A stretch of DNA of 64,000 nucleotides from assembly GCA_963739375.1 (NCBI GenBank), contig CAVUAF010000003.1, positions 211,606 to 275,605 of the forward strand. The letters are read 5' to 3'. The notes beneath the pieces are model-generated. The model was not told the origin of the DNA. It saw only the letters and a program-made list of their open reading frames with translations, and searched no databases. This stretch comes from CAVUAF01 sp963739375 (GTDB lineage: Bacteria; Acidobacteriota; Terriglobia; Terriglobales; Acidobacteriaceae). Both the position numbers and the translations under genes were made by a program. Below, one piece after another: positions 55,200-64,000 of this stretch (position 1 is the stretch's first letter; the number at the start of each line of letters is the position of its first letter).

Positions 55200-56527
55200 T
55201 AGCACTACCTGCTATCTACCATGTCCAAACGCTGTTTACATTCCCGCGAGTTGCCGGCTACCGGTTGTTCGGCTTCGGGCTGTTGTTGGCCGTGTGGGCC
55301 GTGGCGAGCGTCGCCATGCTGGCATGGCTGGCATGGCGGCAGGGCTTCAATGCCGACACCTGGGGCTACGTGCCCATCCTGCTGCTGATCGGCGCGATCA
55401 TCTGCTGGGTGTTGCCGGCGCTGTGCGAACCGCAGGGGCTGCCCATCCGCGGCTACGGCGTGATGATGCTGCTGGCGGTGATCGCCGGCACGTCGCTGGC
55501 GGCGTGGCGGGCCAAACGCGTCGGCCTCGACCCCGATCTGATCTTCTCGCTGGCCTTCTGGATGCTCGTGCCGGGCATCATCGGCGCCCGGGCGTTCTAC
55601 GTCATCGAGTACTGGCAAGACCAGTATTGGCCCGCCTACACCGAATCCAGGCGGCGGCTCGCGGCCTTGCTGGCCGAAATTGTGAACGTGGCCAAGGGCG
55701 GACTGGTGGTCTACGGCGCGTTCTTCGGCGGCGTGGCCGGGCCTGCTGCTGTTCGTCCGCAAGCACCGCCTGCCGCTTGCTGGCCCTGTGCGACCTGATT
55801 GCCCCCAGCATGCTCTTGGGCCTGGCGATCGGGCGGATCGGCTGCCTGATGAACGGCTGCTGTTTCGGCGCCGTGTGCGATTATCCCTGGGCGATCACCT
55901 TTCCGCCAGGGCATCGCCCGCCCGTACTCGACGCCCAGGTCGAGCGCGGGCCAGATGTACGGATTCACGCTCAGCGGCAATCCCGCAGGCGGAGCCGCGC
56001 GTGCTGGCCGTCCGTCCCGGGTCGCCCGCCGATCGCGCCGGCTTGAAGCCGGGCGACCGCCTGCAAAGCATCAACGGCTACGAACTGCTGTCGACGGGCC
56101 AAGCCTACTGGGCGCTGGATCGAGGCCTTCAGCCAGCGGCAGCCGCTTGTACGATTCGAGGTGGAGAACCGGCCGGCCGGTCACAGTGCCGGCGATCGAC
56201 GCCTCCGGCCGCGCAGCCTGCCGGTGCATCCGACGCAGATCTACAGCGTCATCGACGGACTGCTGCTGTGTCTGCTGCTGCTGGCCTACGCCCCGTTCCG
56301 CCGCCGCGACGGCGAGTTGTTCGCGCTGATGATGTCGATCTACCCGGTCACGCGGTTTCTGCATCGAGAGTCTGCGCAGCGACGAGGCCGCCGTGTTCGG
56401 CACCGGGCTGAGCATCTCGCAGAACGTGAGCCTGCTGTTGCTGATCTGCGCGGCCGCGTTGTGGTTCTACATCCTTCGCCAGCCGCGGGGAACGGCGTTT
56501 TCGCCTCGCGCGGGCGTGGGCGATTAG
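55200..56527 (+). pseudogene. lgt: Prolipoprotein diacylglyceryl transferase with an embedded PDZ domain, multiply frameshifted
   Basis: Lgt transfers diacylglyceryl from phosphatidylglycerol to lipoprotein cysteines. Pieces in three frames line up as one gene: FGFGLLLAVWAVASVAML, IRGYGVMMLLAVIAGT, GGLVVYGAFFGG, GLAIGRIGCLMNGCCFG, then a PDZ segment (VLAVRPGSPADRAGLKPGDRLQSINGYEL), then VHPTQIYSVIDGLLLCLLL and the C-terminus ending at 56527. At least five frame changes occur (near 55740, 55920, 55990, 56110, 56350). The PDZ insertion between Lgt halves is seen in planctomycetes. The exact start is unclear; no ATG lies in the first frame. Confidence 0.75.
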
Positions 56528-56622
56528 TCAACGGGCTTACTCGCCACATTGGAACCTATAGATCCGGCGGAGAAAGCGTGAATCCGCAAACCGCAGCACA
56601 CCGACGAGATGGAAACACCCTC

Positions 56623-58878
56623 TCACCACGTGACGGCGACGTCCTGAACCTGGCTTTTTCCAGCCATATCGCCGCTAGGCAAAGCAAAGGTCGCGCTATA
56701 TTCTCTTTGCGGAGTGGCGATGGTCAGTCGCACGTCAAAGAACTCGCCGCCCGGGCTCGACACGGCGATGCGCGTTGAAATGTCTTGCTTCCTGAGCAGC
56801 ACCAGGCAGGGGTGATCGACTTTCACCGTCACACCGTCGGCCAGAGTGATGCTGCCCGGCCGGTAGAACACGATTTCAGCCACGCCAAGCGAGTCGTTGA
56901 TGACGGCCTGCTGCTCGGTGGTATTCGCGAACACCCGCACCGGCGGATGCGCCTTCCACTCCGCAAGCTGTTGGGCATTCACAGCCGGCACAACGGCGTA
57001 TGCATATTGGGCGTCGCGCGGGTGGACCCCATGGTCGATCCAGAGCGAGAACACCGATTCGGTTAACGGCACATTGGAATCCGATGATCTCCGAACCTCC
57101 GCTCGCCCGTTTGCGTTCCTACTTTGACGGTGGCGGCCGCCGGCTCCAGCAGCGTGTAGCCGACCTCGTCGTGCAAGACCCACGAGCTCGACGACACCGG
57201 CAATTCGCCCGGCTCAAAGGTACGCCCATCGATCAGCACCGGCCCACGCAACGAAGTTTGATTGAGAGTAGTTCCGACGGGCTCATCCCGAATCGAACTG
57301 ATGCCGGTCCCTAGGGCCACCATCTCGCGGTCGAAGAGAAACCAGGCTTTGCGGCCTCGCGTCATGATCTTGAAGCGGGGGACGTCGCCGGAGGGCTCGC
57401 TTTGGACAAACACCATCGAGGCAGCGCCATAGGTGCCGTCGGAGACGCCGCCGACGAAGCCTTCCGGCTGGCTGACGTTCCTGACGGGCTTGATGACTAC
57501 GTGCGGCGAGGTCACGCCGGGTAATCGCCCCCAATCCAAGACGGGGAGAATAGCGTTATATTCGTCGCCGCGCCGGATGATCCAAGTGGCGCCAAACGGC
57601 AGCCAGCATCCCTTGACGTTCTCGCCGCTGAAGCTCTCGGTGCCGATAGTTCGGTACGACACCATTTTGACGGAAATGTAATAGGCTTCGCGCTGGTGCG
57701 TCATGAAATCGGAGTTCCAGAAGTAGCGGTTGCCGATGAAGCTGTACGGCGCTCCGGTTCCTTCTATGTGGTTCTTGAGCGCCTTCAGCTCCGCCGCACG
57801 CTCGGGCAGCAGGGCGGCGACTTGATCGCACATCGCGATCAATTCCGTCGCACTTTGTCCGGCATTCCTCGCGGAACAGCGTGCGGCCGAACACGCTATA
57901 GTCGAGCATCTTGCCCCGGATCATGTGCCCGCTGCCCTCCAACAGATGATCGGCAAGGAACATCAAGCTTGTCACGGGCGAATGCGTAGCGGGTGCCTCG
58001 CAGGACGGTGGCGTAATTGCACATATCGGACACCAGAGTGAGTCCGTAGCCCGCCGTTATAGAGTTGCGGGCCGTGCTGGTGAAAACTGAAGTCGCGCTG
58101 AATGCCTTCGTCGGTCCGGACGCGGAGTATGCTCTGCATGATTTCGCTGGCCGCCGCGACGTCGTCGGCCGAACGCATGAGCGCGCCGCGAACCAGTTGT
58201 TGTTGCGGGTACGAAAGCGCGGCGCGGGAATACAAGGGGTCTTTTTCCGAAGGGGCAACGAAGTAAGCTCAGACAATGCCGCATCAGTTCGGCCGGTAGG
58301 ACATCCTCCAGCGGCACCAGGATCCGGGAAAGCAGCTGCGGCATCACCGACGGTGTTCTGCCACCATTCGTCCTGGCGGGGACGATCTTTGTCGACCCAA
58401 TACTGGAGCGCCCGCACGGCCCCATCGCGTATCTTTTGCGAGTGATAGTCCGGGCTGGACGGGTTGGCATAGGCGGCGGCCATCTGGCCCAGCCGGCCAA
58501 GTGCGCATTCGAGTAGCGGTTCGGGGTGGCAGGATTGGCGTATTCGCTTTTCGTCAGGGCCGGCCGGGGCTCGTACCTCACATCAGGCCACTGCCCGTCC
58601 GCCGCCAAGGAGGAAAGCCACTGCGGCGCGCGCGAGTAGTTGACCCCGCGTGCGACCTCCGGGTACTGGGAGTTGGGATTGACGAAATCCACCTTCAAGC
58701 GCCGCAGGATCAAGGCCAGATCATCCGCCTCGGGCCCCGCCGGGAGGGTAGTCCCGCCGCGGGCCTGCGGGCGTCCTCCAGGGCTTTCGGCTCCCCAAGT
58801 TCTCGCCGCAGCTAGAATACACGCCACGACAGTGACGATGATGACATTCCCACGATGACCTTTACGGTTTGCGAACAT
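56623..58878 (-). pseudogene. Polysaccharide lyase family 8 (hyaluronate/chondroitin/xanthan lyase type), multiply frameshifted
   Basis: Secreted lyase that cleaves uronate-containing polysaccharides by beta-elimination. The ORF pieces follow each other on the minus strand from ATG 58878 (signal peptide VIIVTVVACILAAARTWG), through a helical N-terminal domain (YEPRPALTKSEYANPATPNR; DEWWQNTVGD). The catalytic motif is TDEGIQRDFSFHQHGPQLYN (catalytic His and Tyr). The beta domain follows (GTGAPYSFIGNRYFWNSDF; SVSDGTYGAASMVF), with C-terminal strands to 56623. At least five frame changes break it. Domain order and the active-site motif are those of PL8; the substrate cannot be told. Confidence 0.75.
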
Positions 58879-59033
58879 TGTTTGTCTCCTTGTCACACCA
58901 GCCCAATATCACCTGGCCTGCCGCCGTTTTCTGTACCAGGGGTTATGCGAGTATGGTTTGGGTAACCGGGATATCCCATATAGGTTCCGCCGGCCCTGCG
59001 AAACGGGCAACTCAATTCGCACAAGAGATTCGG

Positions 59034-60729
59034 CTATTTTCCGCGCAGGTGCTTGTCGAGGAATTCGAGGACCACCGGCACCAGCGCCGGCTGGTCCACG
59101 GCATTGTGCTCGCCACCATCGATCAGGAACAGCGTGGCGTCGGCGCCCGCCGCTTTCAGCGCGTCGTAGAACGCCGTGGCATGCACCAGCGGCACACTCG
59201 TATCGGCCGTGCCGTGGACGATCAGAAACGGCGGCGCGTCCTTGGTGACCATCGCAACGGGCGATGCCTGCCGATACACTTCGGGCATTTCGCGCGCCTT
59301 GCCGCCAAACAAGATAGCCGATGCTGCCGCCCCACAGAATGCGGAGGTCGGTCGGGCCGGTGTAGTCCACGCAGCACGCCACGCGCGACGACTGGCCGGG
59401 CGATCCACAGTCGCCCTCCAGGTCGGGCAGGTCGCCGGTGACGGCCAGCTCGGCGGCCAGGTGCCCGCCGGAAGAGCCTCCCCAGACGGCGATCCGCTGG
59501 GGATCAATGTTCAGCCGTTTCGCGTTGGCCTTCAACCAGCGGATGGCGGCCTTGCAGTCGTGGATTTGGGCCGGCCAAAGGGCCTCTCTGGCAAGGCGGT
59601 AGCCGACGGTCACGCAGAAATAGTTGCCCGTGGCCGCCAGCGGCACCAGGTTCCCGATGCCGGTCGATTTGTCCCACTTGTTCCAACCGCCACCATGGAA
59701 GTAGGCCACCACCGGCAGCGGACCGGCGGCCGGCTCCTTGGGCCGGACGATGTCGAGCACCAACGACCGATCGCCCGCCTTGCCGTATTCCACGTCGCGC
59801 TCGATGATCACCTTCTCGCGCAAGTTCGGCTTGGGCGGCTCGGGCGTCGCGATTCCGCGGAGATGCTTGTCGAAAAAGGCCTGCACCGCCGGCTCGATTT
59901 CCTTATTGAACGGGCTATTATGTGCCGCCGCCCTCGATGCGGATGAGTGTCGCCTGCGTGCCGGCCACCCCGAGCGCAACCTGGAAACGCTCGGCCTGGA
60001 TCAGCGGCACGCTCGGCATCTTTGGTGCCGTGAACGATCAGAAACGGCGGGGTGCCCTTCTTGACGTAGGCGATCGGCGAGGCCGCCTTGGCCACTTCGG
60101 GCACCTCTTCGACCGGCTTGCCGAACAGGTACTTGAAATGGCCCGGGTCCGGCTGAGTGCGCATGTCGCTGGGGCCGCAGAAATCGACCACGCAGGCCAC
60201 GCGGGTCGACTCGCCGGGCGATCCGCAGTCGCCTTCCAGTTCCTTCAGGTCGCCGGTGGTGCCCAGCAGATTGGCCAGTTGTCCGCCGGCCGAAGCGCCC
60301 CACACGCCGATCCGCTGCGGGTCGATGTTGTACTTCTTGGCGTTGGCCCGAGCCAGCGGATGGCCGCCTTGCAGTCGTGGAGTTGGGCGGGCCACATGGC
60401 CTCGCCCGTCAGCCGGTATCCGATGCTCGCGCCGATGTAGTTGCCCGAGGCCACATAGGGCGGCACGTGCCGCTGGGCGTCGCTCTTGTCGCGCCGGCCC
60501 AACCGCCGCCGTGGATGAAGACGATCACCGGCAACGGCGTCTTGGGCGGCTCCTTGGGCAGGAACAGGTCGAGTTTCAACGAACGGTCACCCGCTTTGCC
60601 ATACTCGACATCGCGCTGGAGGATCACGTTCTCCGGCAGCGGTGGGATGGGCTGCTCGGCGGCGAGGGCTCTAGTGCCCGGAATGATCAGCAAGCACACG
60701 GCCAGTAGCAGCGATCTACTCATCAACAT
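59034..60729 (-). pseudogene. Tandem fusion of two BD-FAE-like alpha/beta-hydrolase esterase domains, frameshifted
   Basis: One coding region with two homologous esterase domains. Domain A (60729 to about 59890) has a signal peptide (LLLAVCLLIIPGTRALA), DVEYGKAGDRSLKLDL, VFIHGGGW and the nucleophile GVWGASAGGQLANLL. Domain B (about 59890 to 59034) has DVEYGKAGDRSLVLDI, VAYFHGGGW, AVWGGSSGGHLAAELA, the acid in VHGTADTSVPL and the His in GGEHNAVDQ. The linker FDKHLRGIATPEPPKPNLRE is read through in one frame with no stop, so the repeat is a true fusion. At least five frame changes elsewhere (near 60495, 60345, 60020, 59930, 59310) interrupt it. Confidence 0.75.
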
Positions 60730-60795
60730 GGCAGGTCCTCTCAGGAGGTAATACACGGGGAATTGACGGCTTCTTAGCCAAGGGACATCAGGAAA

Positions 60796-61604
60796 TCAAG
60801 CACCCGGTTCGCTCTCCACATGTGCATGTCTGTGGATATGCTCCTCGCAGTAGCAGGGCGTAGCGGCGCATTTCGAGCAGTCAGCGGAAGGTAGTCATTC
60901 GGGTCGCTCAGGTTCGTCACGCCGCAGACGACGCAGGTGTGGCGGGCGTGTGGGCCGAGCGGATCTCCGGCATGTAGGGCCATGCGGCGGTGCCCCGACT
61001 TGGCCCGCAGAAAAATGTCGTACCAGAAGAACAAGCACGAAATTGCACACCGAGGCCGCCACCATCAATTGCGATCGCAGGGCTGCCGAAACGCCATCAC
61101 CGCAGAAAGGTACCAATCCAGTGTACCAGCGGCACTCAGCCACTTACCTTTACCGGCAGGATGAAAAACAGTAGGAGTTGGAAGTCGGGATACAGATAGG
61201 CGAAGGCCAGGAACACGGATCCTTGCATAGAAAAGCGATCGAGGTACGGGGGTCTCGGGCTGGAGGAACGATACCGCGACCGTGGCCAGCCAGCCCACCA
61301 GCATGTAGACGTTGTAACGGAACGTGCCCCAGGTGCTCTCCAACACCGTACCCATCAGGTAGAACAAGTACCAGAAGAAAAAGGCCAACAGCGGTCACCT
61401 GGCGGCGGCTGGCAGACGAACGTAACCAGCCGCCAGGCCTCGCCCTGCATTACGCGGCTGGGCACCAGGGCAGATGCGGTCGAGGAACTCCGGCTTGCCC
61501 TGAAGCAAGACGTAAGTGAGCACCTGGCAGGCGATCAGCCCTTCGGTGACGTACGGCAGAGCGAAACGGCCGAAGCGGCGCCGGAGGGTATCGAGCAATC
61601 TCAT
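60796..61604 (-). pseudogene. Rhomboid-like multi-TM membrane protein, frameshifted
   Basis: Pieces in several frames form one gene. The N-terminus is LLDTLRRRFGRFALPYVTEG with TM1 (LIACQVLTYVLL). The middle helices are FFFWYLFYLMGTVLESTWG and VYMLVGWLATVAVSF, followed by YLYPDFQLLLFFILPVKV. The C-terminal zinc-type tail contains HTCVVCGVTNLSDP and CYCEEHIHRHAHVE, ending at 60796. The layout resembles planctomycetal rhomboid-family proteins with a C-terminal metal-binding tail. I do not see the full catalytic Ser/His pair, so activity is open. Confidence 0.5.
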
Positions 61605-61623
61605 GCGGTGGTCGGTTCGGCTG

Positions 61624-61659
61624 CGTTCGTAGTCCCGGCTTCAGCCGGCCATCTCCGCC
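61624..61659. repeat. 36-bp tandem direct repeat, copy 1
   Basis: Begins CGTTCGTAGTCCCGGCTTCA and ends ATCTCCGCC. An identical copy follows after four bases at 61664-61699. Each contains the inverted pair CCGGCTTCAGCCGG. Short repeats of this kind are common between planctomycetal genes. Confidence 0.9.
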
Positions 61660-61663
61660 CCTT

Positions 61664-61699
61664 CGTTCGTAGTCCCGGCTTCAGCCGGCCATCTCCGCC
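61664..61699. repeat. 36-bp tandem direct repeat, copy 2
   Basis: Identical to 61624-61659, with a 40-base period. It lies in the gap between the rhomboid-like gene and the 3' end of the RND pump gene. Confidence 0.9.
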
Positions 61700-61711
61700 T
61701 GAAAGGCGGCA

Positions 61712-64000
61712 CTAAACCGTCGCATGCCGCCACGGGCGCTCCAGTCTACCCCGACTTCTCCGTCCCCCATGATAGGCCGCCTCCTTCAGGTCCGGTTCGT
61801 GGTGGTGATGTTTCAGGGCCCGCTCGGCCGCCTTCCGGCCGAAGGTCCAGAACAGGGCCGGACGGACGAAGAAGTCCAACAGAGTGGAACTGATAAGTCC
61901 GCCCAGGATGACGGTGGCCACCGGGTAGAGGATTTCCTTGCCCGGCTGACCGGCGGCGAGCGCCAGCGGGATCAGGGCAATCCCGGCGCACAATGCCGTC
62001 ATCAGCATGGGGGCGAGCCGCTCCTTGCCGGCACGCTCGATCATCTTCGGCGTGAAATCTTCCCCTTCGTGGCGAACCAGGTGCATGTAGTGGGCAATCA
62101 GCAGGATGCCGTTGCGCGAGGCGATGCCGGCCAGGGAAATGAACCCGACCATGCTCGCCACGGTGAGCGATTGGCCGGTGATCGACCAGCGCCGCCACCG
62201 CGCCGATGGCGGCCATCGGCAGGGCCGCCAACACCTGCAAGCTCAGGTTGAACGAATGGAAGAGCGTATACAGGGTCAGCAACATGCAGGCCAGGGAAAC
62301 CAGGCTCAACAGGCCGATGGTCCTGGTGGCCGATTGTTGGCTCTCGAACTGGCCGCTGTACTGGATGAAATAGCCGGTGGGCAAGCGACGCTTGGATGGG
62401 GGCCAACCGCTGCTGGATTTCGGCCACGACGCTGCCCAAGTCCCGGCCGGCCGTATTGCACTGGACGATGATCCGCCGGCGCACGTTCTCCCGGTTGATC
62501 GTGTTCGGCCCGCTGGAATCGACGCACCTCGGCCACCGCGCTTAGGGGGATTTGGCCGCCGCGAGGCAGTTCCAGGGTCATCCGCCTCAACTCCTGCGGG
62601 TCGTTGCGGAAGGGGTCGTCCAGCCGCACCAGCAGATCGAACTTCCGCTCGCCCAGCACGATCTCCGAAACCACCCGGCCGTTCATGGCCGTCTCCACCA
62701 GTTCATTCACGTCGGCCGGAGTTCAGCCCGTAGGCGGCCAGGGCCTTTCGGTCCAGGTTGATGCGCAACTGCGGGATTTCGATCTGCTGCTCGACCATCA
62801 AGTCCTTCACGCCGCGGCACATCGGCGATGGCCGCCTTGATTTCGTCAGCCTTGGCCCGCAGGATGTCGAGGCTGTCGCCATAGAGCTTGATGCCGACCT
62901 GGGCCTTCACGCCGGAGAGCATTTGTGCGATGACGTGCTGCAGGGGTTGCTCCACGGCGATGGCCGCGCCGGGCACCTGGGTCAATTCCTCGCGGATGTC
63001 GGCCAGGATTTCCTCGCGGCTGCGGCCCGAGTTCGGATCGAAGCTGACGATGATTTCCGACATATTCACCCCTTCGGCGTGCTCGTCCAGCTCGGCCCGG
63101 CCCGTGCGCCGGCCGAAGGCGACCACGCCCGCGATGTTCTTGAGCCGCTCTTCGACCATGCCGGCGATGCGGTTGGAGGTCTCCAGGGAGTTGCCCGGCG
63201 GCAGGACCACGTTGATCTGCACGCTGCCTTCGTTGAACGGCGGCAGGAAATCGCGGCCCAGCTGCGTCGACGACCACGACAGCTGACCGCCACGGCCGCC
63301 GCGACGGCGCCCAGGACCGGCCAGGGATGCCGGATGCTGAAGCGGATCGGCAAACCCCGACAGCCACTTGAGCCACCGCAGCACGAAGCTGTCCTTGTCG
63401 TGCCCCATGACCTTGGCCTTCGGCAGGAGCCAGTAGGAGAGCACGGGCGTCACGGTCAGCGACACCACGAGCGAGGCCAGGATCGAGACGATGTAGGCGA
63501 CCCCCAACGGCGTGAACAAGCCGGCCTTCCATGCCGCTCAAGGCAAACAGCGGCACGAACACCAGCACGACCAGGATCGTGCTGAAGACGATCGAGTTGC
63601 GGCACTTCGCTGCTGGCTTCGTAAACCACGCGCATGGCGTGCTTTGGGATGCGGCGGAGTGCCGGTTTTCCCGCAGCCGGCGGAAGACGTTCTCCACGCC
63701 CACGATGGCGTCGTCCACCAATTCGCCGATGGCCACAGCCAGGCCGCCCAAGCGTCATCGTGTTGATCGACATCCCGAACCACTTGAACACCAGGCCCGT
63801 GATGACGATGGAAAGCGGGATGGCCGTCAGCGTGATGAACGTCGTGCGGAAGTTCAGCAGGAACAGGAAGAGGATAATGACCACCAGGATGCTGCCGTCG
63901 CGCAGGGCATCGATGACGTTGTGGATGCCCAGCTCGATGAACGATTTCTGCTGGTAGACTTCCGGGTTGATGCGGATGTCGGGCGGTAGGCTGGCCTTCC
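61712..64000 (-). pseudogene. CzcA/CusA-type heavy-metal RND efflux pump, frameshifted and cut by the window edge
   Basis: Inner-membrane RND proton antiporter of tripartite metal efflux. Minus-strand pieces in order: ILFLFLLNFRTTFITLTAIP and LVFKWFGMSINTMTLG, LAVAIGELVDDAIVGVENVF, MFTPLGVAYIVSILASLVVS, DFLPPFNEGSVQINVVLPPG, GVKAQVGIKLYGDSLDILR, VSEIVLGERKFDLLVRLDDP, ISLAGIASRNGILLIAHYMH, and C-terminal TLLDFFVRPALFW followed by a His-rich HHHH tail. TM4 carries the acidic residues of the proton relay (ELVDDAIVGVENV). Complete members are about 1,030 residues; the first quarter is beyond 64000. At least six frame changes are present. Confidence 0.85.

Noticed and set aside
61624..61699. CRISPR array
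   Set aside because: Only two copies with a four-base gap; no spacer-length intervals and no cas genes.

Overview
The window is GC-rich, gene-dense bacterial DNA that appears to come from two different genomes. Positions 1 to about 54,416 read as a member of the Acidobacteriota. This part carries secreted and lipoprotein cyclophilins, M16, S9 and M19 peptidases, a fused LptF-LptG protein, a choice-of-anchor-D/beta-propeller protein ending in a short TM plus CGGGS tail, GH57, DUF1326 and creatininase genes, and short dispersed repeats of the kind seen in acidobacterial intergenic DNA. From about 54,417 to 64,000 the genes look planctomycetal: panC, an Lgt with an embedded PDZ domain, a PL8 lyase, tandem BD-FAE-like esterases, a rhomboid-like membrane protein and a CzcA/CusA RND pump. 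Almost every gene there is broken by frameshifts. The switch falls inside two truncated genes, an ABC permease and panC, so a chimeric contig is the simplest explanation. Lineages are inferred from family content, not from a search.

Layout of the first part. 0-5.7 kb: a metallopeptidase-like ORF, an M19 dipeptidase, three consecutive cyclophilin genes (the third frameshifted), a structured leader RNA before a secreted SRPBCC protein, and a more AT-rich HEPN gene pair. 5.7-12.5 kb: TCA genes mdh and icd (icd frameshifted), a geranylgeranyl-reductase-like flavoprotein, a methyltransferase, a bactofilin, a DUF2520 protein and a Nudix hydrolase. 12.5-17.5 kb: cold-shock protein, PolX, purQ and two exported or membrane proteins of unknown function. 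17.5-25.5 kb: GH57, LptFG, an MsbA-type ABC exporter, a PLP enzyme and the remnant of an amino-acid permease. 25.5-35.5 kb: M16 protease pair, S9 peptidase, a large secreted beta-propeller protein and an MBL-rhodanese protein.

35.5-42.3 kb looks accessory. An intact tRNA-Ala(CGC) at 35,854 and a copy of its 3' end at 40,123 bracket a cysteine-less thiolase/DUF35 pair, a GH35/42-like glycosidase and a truncated ORF. A more AT-rich stand-alone PD-(D/E)XK nuclease gene follows directly. 42.3-54.4 kb returns to core functions: creatininase, ribA, a parS-like palindrome, a P-loop kinase, the glycolytic block gap-pgk-(macro domain)-tpiA, an SprT-like gene, and an iron-uptake operon (FTR1-DUF2318 fusion plus a truncated permease) behind a Crp/Fnr-type operator, a promoter and a Fur-type box.

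Several first-part genes (starts at 8308, 11889, 15588 and 43269) have a TANNNT box only 6-7 nt before the start codon and no Shine-Dalgarno, which suggests leaderless transcripts. No rRNA, CRISPR array, integrase or insertion sequence was seen.
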